This document shows positions 6,046 to 9,758 of a DNA stretch of 9,758 nt, in pieces. Under the pieces are notes generated by a model that ran no database searches, was not told where the DNA came from, and worked only from the letters and a program-made list of their open reading frames with translations. Position 1 is the stretch's first letter, and every line of letters starts with the position of its first letter. Source of the stretch: CAZEVY01 sp964515555 (lineage in GTDB: Bacteria; Acidobacteriota; Terriglobia; Bryobacterales; Bryobacteraceae); the NCBI GenBank assembly GCA_964515555.1, contig CAZEVY010000145.1:1-9758 (forward strand). The letters run 5' to 3'. A program made the translations under genes and the position numbers.

Positions 6046-8469
6046 ATGGCAGCAAAGTCTCTGGTCATCGTCGAGTCCCCGGCGAAGGCGAAAACCATCG
6101 GTAAGTACCTCGGCGCCAACTTCGTCGTGAAGGCGTCTCTGGGACATGTCAAAGATCTTCCTAAGAAGGACCTGGCCGTCGACGTCGACGGCGACTTCTC
6201 GGCGCGCTACGAGGTCATCGAAGGAAAGCGCAAGCTCATCCAGGAGTTGAAGCAGGCGGCCAAAGGCGTCAAGGCCGTCTACCTGGCCGCCGACCCCGAT
6301 CGCGAAGGCGAAGCCATCTGCTTCCACCTCATGGAGGAACTCCAGCCGAAGAAGAACTCCGGCCCCGAAGTCTACCGCGTGATGTTCAACGAGATCACCT
6401 CGAACGCGGTGAAGAAGGCCTTCGAGAAGCCCGGCATGGTCGATATCCGGCTGGTGGAGGCGCAGTTGGCCCGCCGGGTACTGGACCGGCTGGTCGGCTA
6501 CAAGATTTCGCCGCTGCTGTGGGATAAAGTCCGGCGGGGGCTGTCGGCGGGCCGTGTGCAAACGGTCGCGCTGCGGCTGATCGTCGACCGCGAGCGCGAG
6601 ATACGCGCTTTCGAGAAACGCGAGTACTGGACGATCGACGTCAGCCTGGCGGCGAAGAAGCCTCCGGCGCTGGCGGCACGGCTCGCCAAGCGCGACGACG
6701 AGAACGTCGAGATTCCGGACGAAGCCGCCGCCAAGGCCATCACGTCGGCGCTGGAGGGCGCGGCTTACCTCGTCAAATCGGTTGTGACCCGCGAGAAGCG
6801 GCGTCACCCGGTACCGCCGTTCATCACGTCGACGCTGCAGCAGGAGGCGGCCCGCAAGCTGCGCTTCTCGGTAAAGCGCACCATGGGATTGGCGCAGCGG
6901 CTCTACGAGGGCGTCGAGCTGGGGGGCGAGGGCTCGGTCGGGCTCATATCGTATATGCGTACCGATTCGGTGCGCGTGTCCGCGGATGCCTTGCAGGAGG
7001 CCAGGGGGCTCATCGGCAAGCGCTACGGAGCGCAGTATCTGCCCGAATCGCCGAACTTCTACAAGACGAAGAAAGCCGCCCAGGACGCGCACGAAGCCAT
7101 TCGTCCCACTTCGGCCGAGCGGACGCCGGAGGCCGTCGCGCAGTTCCTCTCCGAGGACGAGCTCAAGCTCTACCGCCTGATCTGGATGCGGTTCGTCGCC
7201 AGCCAGATGACGCCGGCGGTCTTCGACCAGACCACCGTCGAGGTCACCGCGCAGGGGTCGGACCAGGCGTCGTACCTGTTCCGCGCCACGGGCACCGTGC
7301 CGAAGTTCGACGGATTCCTGGCTGTCTACGAAGAGGGCAAGGACCAGAAAGACGAAGAGGACGAGGAGCTGAAACACAAGCTTCCAGCGGTCGCCGAGGG
7401 CGAGTCGCTGAAGTTCCGCTCCATCGCGCCCGAGCAGCATTTCACCGAGCCGCCGCCGAGATTCACCGAGGCCACGCTGGTCAAGGAGCTGGAGGCCGAC
7501 GGCGTGGGCCGGCCGTCGACGTACGCCTCGATTCTCTCGACCATCCAGGAGCGCGGCTACGTCAAGAGGGAAGGCGGCAAGTTCCATCCCACCGAGCTCG
7601 GCATGGTGGTGACCGATCTGCTGGTGCGCCACTTCGACGACATCTTCGACATCACCTACACGGCTCGCATGGAGGACGAGCTCGACAACATCGAGGAAGG
7701 CAAGCTCGACTGGCGCGAGGCCATGGCCGAGTTCTACGAGAAGTTCAAGGTCGATCTCGAGCGCGCCGGGACCGAGATGGAAGACATCAAGCGGATGGAG
7801 AAGCCCACCGATCTGGTGTGCGAAAAGTGCGGCCGTCCGATGGTGATCAAGTGGGGCAAGCACGGCAGTTTCATCGCCTGCACCGGCTATCCGGAGTGCA
7901 CCAACACGCGGGAGATTCCCAACCAGGACGGCGAGGGCGACCTCGGCGAGCAGGACGCCGCCGAGTACTGTGTGAACTGCGGCCGCGAGATGGTCCTGAA
8001 GAAGGGCCGTTTCGGCCAGTTCTGGGCCTGCTCGGGATATCCGGACTGCAAGACCACCAAGCAGGTCGGCGCCGGACAGCAGAAGAAGGCCGACGTGGCG
8101 CTCGACGAGAACTGCCCGCAGTGCGGCAACAAGCTCGTCATGAAATACGGGCGATTCGGCGAGTTCACGGCGTGCAGCAACTATCCCACCTGCAAGTTCG
8201 TCAAGCAGAAGACCATCGGCGTGAAGTGTCCGAACTGCTCGGAAGGCGAGATCGTCGAGCGGCGTTCCAAGCGCGGCAAGACGTTCTTCGGCTGCAACCG
8301 CTATCCGGACTGCGATTTTGTCGCCTGGAACAAGCCCATCGCCGAGAAGTGCCCGGAGTGCGGCTCCTCGTATCTTCTCGAAAAGCGCCTCAAGGCCGGC
8401 GCCTTCGCGCAGTGTCCGAACGGCGACTGCAAGTATCGGCGCGAACTCGTCGAAGCCCTCCCGGCCTGA
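6046..8469 (+). CDS. topA: DNA topoisomerase I (type IA)
   Basis: TopA relaxes negative supercoils by cutting one DNA strand through a tyrosine-phosphate link. The 807-residue protein begins with the Toprim domain: LVIVESPAKAKTIGKYLG with catalytic Glu10, and AADPDREGEA with metal-binding Asp83, Asp85 and Glu87. The cleavage domain carries GLISYMRTDSVRVS, where Tyr303 is the nucleophile. HEAIRPT and GVGRPSTYASI are also present. The C-terminus holds five Cys4 zinc ribbons starting at residues 592, 642, 690, 728 and 769; the last two diverge in spacing or sequence. E. coli TopA has three such Cys4 ribbons. The ATG at 6046 gives the canonical N-terminus but has no Shine-Dalgarno. The start of the next gene is 13 bases after the stop. 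A long antisense frame over the gene is a GC-rich shadow. Confidence 0.97.
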   Translation: MAAKSLVIVESPAKAKTIGKYLGANFVVKASLGHVKDLPKKDLAVDVDGDFSARYEVIEGKRKLIQELKQAAKGVKAVYLAADPDREGEAICFHLMEELQPKKNSGPEVYRVMFNEITSNAVKKAFEKPGMVDIRLVEAQLARRVLDRLVGYKISPLLWDKVRRGLSAGRVQTVALRLIVDREREIRAFEKREYWTIDVSLAAKKPPALAARLAKRDDENVEIPDEAAAKAITSALEGAAYLVKSVVTREKRRHPVPPFITSTLQQEAARKLRFSVKRTMGLAQRLYEGVELGGEGSVGLISYMRTDSVRVSADALQEARGLIGKRYGAQYLPESPNFYKTKKAAQDAHEAIRPTSAERTPEAVAQFLSEDELKLYRLIWMRFVASQMTPAVFDQTTVEVTAQGSDQASYLFRATGTVPKFDGFLAVYEEGKDQKDEEDEELKHKLPAVAEGESLKFRSIAPEQHFTEPPPRFTEATLVKELEADGVGRPSTYASILSTIQERGYVKREGGKFHPTELGMVVTDLLVRHFDDIFDITYTARMEDELDNIEEGKLDWREAMAEFYEKFKVDLERAGTEMEDIKRMEKPTDLVCEKCGRPMVIKWGKHGSFIACTGYPECTNTREIPNQDGEGDLGEQDAAEYCVNCGREMVLKKGRFGQFWACSGYPDCKTTKQVGAGQQKKADVALDENCPQCGNKLVMKYGRFGEFTACSNYPTCKFVKQKTIGVKCPNCSEGEIVERRSKRGKTFFGCNRYPDCDFVAWNKPIAEKCPECGSSYLLEKRLKAGAFAQCPNGDCKYRRELVEALPA

Positions 8470-8482
8470 GGATCCACCCGAC

Positions 8483-9758
8483 ATGAACGCCGAGGCGGCG
8501 CGAGTCCAGGAAGCCGCCGAGCACCTTCGGCACTGGCGGCGCTGGGGTCCGTATCTTTCCGAGCGGCAGTGGGGAACGGTCCGCGAAGACTACAGTCCGC
8601 ACGGCACGGCCTGGGACTTCTTTCCACACGATCACGCACGGTCGCGCGCCTACCGCTGGGGCGAGGACGGCCTCTGCGGCATCTCCGACAATCACCAGCG
8701 ATTGTGCTTCGCCTTCGCCTTCTGGAACGGGCGCGACCCGATCCTCAAGGAGCGCCTGTTCGGGCTGAACGGCCCGGAGGGAAACCACGGCGAGGACGTC
8801 AAGGAGTGCTACTACTACCTGGATTCGACGCCGACGCACTCCTATATGAAGTGCCTCTACAAGTACCCGCAGACGGAGTTCCCCTACGCGCGACTGGTGG
8901 AGGAGAATCGCGGGCGTGGGCGCGGCGGTCCCGAACTGGAGCTGGCCGACACCGGGGTCTTCGACGACGACCGCTACTTTGACATCTTCGTCGAATATGC
9001 CAAGGGGGATGTCGACGACATTCTGGTGCGGCTGACGGCGGTGAATCGCGGTGCGGCAGCGGCGATACTGCACGTGCTGCCGACACTCTGGTTCCGCAAC
9101 ACCTGGAGCTGGTCGCCGGGGCGCGCGAAGCCCTCGGTGCGCGGCCTCTCGGGCGACACCATCGAGGCGGCCGAGGCGTCGCTGGGCCGCTACGCGATGT
9201 GGATGGAGAGCTGTCCCCGGTTCGCGTTCACGGAGAATGAAAGCAACACCGAGCGCCTGTGGGGATATCGCAGCGCGCGCGCGTACAAGGACGCCTTCCA
9301 CGAGCTGGTGATTCACGACCGCTTCGAGGCTACCGAGCCCGACCCCGGCACCAAGGCCTGCGGCTGGTACCCCCTTGAGATTCCCGCGCACGGCGAGGTT
9401 TCGATTCGCATGCGGCTGCGCCCGTCGGGCGCCCTGGGCGGGCCATCGTCGGATTTCGAGGAGGTCTTCGCGGCGCGCCGCCGCGAGGCGGACGAGTTCT
9501 ACTCTTTCGCGCCGGCGGATCTGCCCGAGGACGCGCGGAACGCCCAGCGGCAGGCGTTCGCCGGACTGTTGTGGTCGAAGCAGTTCTATCACTACGTGGT
9601 CGACGAGTGGATTAAGGGCGACCCGTCGGGTCCCGCGCCGCCCGCCGAGCGCCGGCACGGGCGCAACGCGCAATGGGTGCACGTCTATAACGAAGACGTC
9701 GTCTCGATGCCCGACAAGTGGGAGTATCCGTGGTACGCGGCCTGGGATCTCGCCTTCC
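8483..9758 (+). CDS. MGH1-like (GH63-related) glycoside hydrolase, 3' part beyond the window
   Basis: About 425 codons are open from the ATG at 8483 to the window edge without a stop; related proteins usually run to around 850-900 residues, so roughly half is present. The sequence is strongly like the bacterial 'glucosidase' family with an MGH1-like catalytic domain: WGPYLSERQWGTVREDYS near the start, RAYRWGEDGLCGISDN, ILKERLFGLNGPEGNHGEDV, YLDSTPTHSYMK, DTGVFDDDRYFDIFVEYAK and LPTLWFRNTWSW. The (alpha/alpha)6-barrel catalytic domain begins late in the visible part. WEYPWYAAWDLAF at the edge includes Asp422, which by analogy with GH63 enzymes may be the general acid. There is no signal peptide, so it is probably cytoplasmic. 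The start overlaps nothing and is preceded by GAGG at 8468-8471, within the topA stop region, so co-transcription with topA is likely. The substrate is unknown; glucosides, trehalose-like or glucosylglycerate-type compounds are possibilities from the family. Confidence 0.88.
   Translation, partial: MNAEAARVQEAAEHLRHWRRWGPYLSERQWGTVREDYSPHGTAWDFFPHDHARSRAYRWGEDGLCGISDNHQRLCFAFAFWNGRDPILKERLFGLNGPEGNHGEDVKECYYYLDSTPTHSYMKCLYKYPQTEFPYARLVEENRGRGRGGPELELADTGVFDDDRYFDIFVEYAKGDVDDILVRLTAVNRGAAAAILHVLPTLWFRNTWSWSPGRAKPSVRGLSGDTIEAAEASLGRYAMWMESCPRFAFTENESNTERLWGYRSARAYKDAFHELVIHDRFEATEPDPGTKACGWYPLEIPAHGEVSIRMRLRPSGALGGPSSDFEEVFAARRREADEFYSFAPADLPEDARNAQRQAFAGLLWSKQFYHYVVDEWIKGDPSGPAPPAERRHGRNAQWVHVYNEDVVSMPDKWEYPWYAAWDLAF

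Noticed and set aside
6034..8484. 816-codon minus-strand frame opposite topA
   Set aside because: It mirrors topA almost end to end, has no recognisable domain, and its composition fits an antisense shadow of GC-rich coding sequence. topA itself has every catalytic motif.
8390..9682. 430-codon minus-strand frame opposite the end of topA and the glucosidase
   Set aside because: The plus strand here encodes intact zinc ribbons and a clear MGH1-like protein; the minus frame resembles nothing and crosses two real genes.

Overview
This is a gene-dense, uniformly GC-rich stretch of what looks like core bacterial chromosome. It holds nine protein-coding genes. I see no RNA genes, insertion sequences, CRISPR arrays or clear transfer signs. 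Three features make an Acidobacteriota-like genome a reasonable guess: futalosine-pathway menaquinone genes (mqnP-mqnE), a bacterial phenylalanine hydroxylase, and a large MGH1-like glucosidase. The guess rests on gene content and general protein resemblance, not on a search, and other GC-rich phyla remain possible.

Layout. A small exported protein of unknown function (66-446, +) carries two copies of a helical motif. It converges on larB (453-1199, -), which forms an apparent operon with an upstream DUF192 protein, probably a lipoprotein (1212-1670, -). That operon diverges from mqnP (1714-2613, +), whose stop codon overlaps the mqnE start in an ATGA (2610-3728, +). A convergent phenylalanine 4-monooxygenase gene follows (phhA, 3777-4664, -). 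A 127-bp divergent intergenic region then separates it from dprA (4792-5970, +) and topA (6046-8469, +). Thirteen bases after topA begins a large MGH1-like glycoside hydrolase (8483 to the window edge, +), whose 3' part is missing.

How the genes relate. MqnP and MqnE are two steps of the futalosine route to menaquinone. LarB makes the first intermediate of the nickel-pincer (NPN) cofactor; its partners LarC and LarE are not here. DprA and TopA are DNA-handling proteins whose adjacency is common in many bacteria. PhhA converts phenylalanine to tyrosine. The glucosidase is probably a metabolic passenger behind topA.

I did not find a convincing undescribed system. The signals most worth a second look are these: a perfect 7-bp inverted repeat sitting on the candidate phhA -35 box between phhA and dprA; a roughly 15-residue insertion between the iron ligands of PhhA; the duplicated motif in the first protein; a hairpin leader before topA; and the absence of Shine-Dalgarno sequences before several genes. 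No intergenic stretch exceeds 127 bp.
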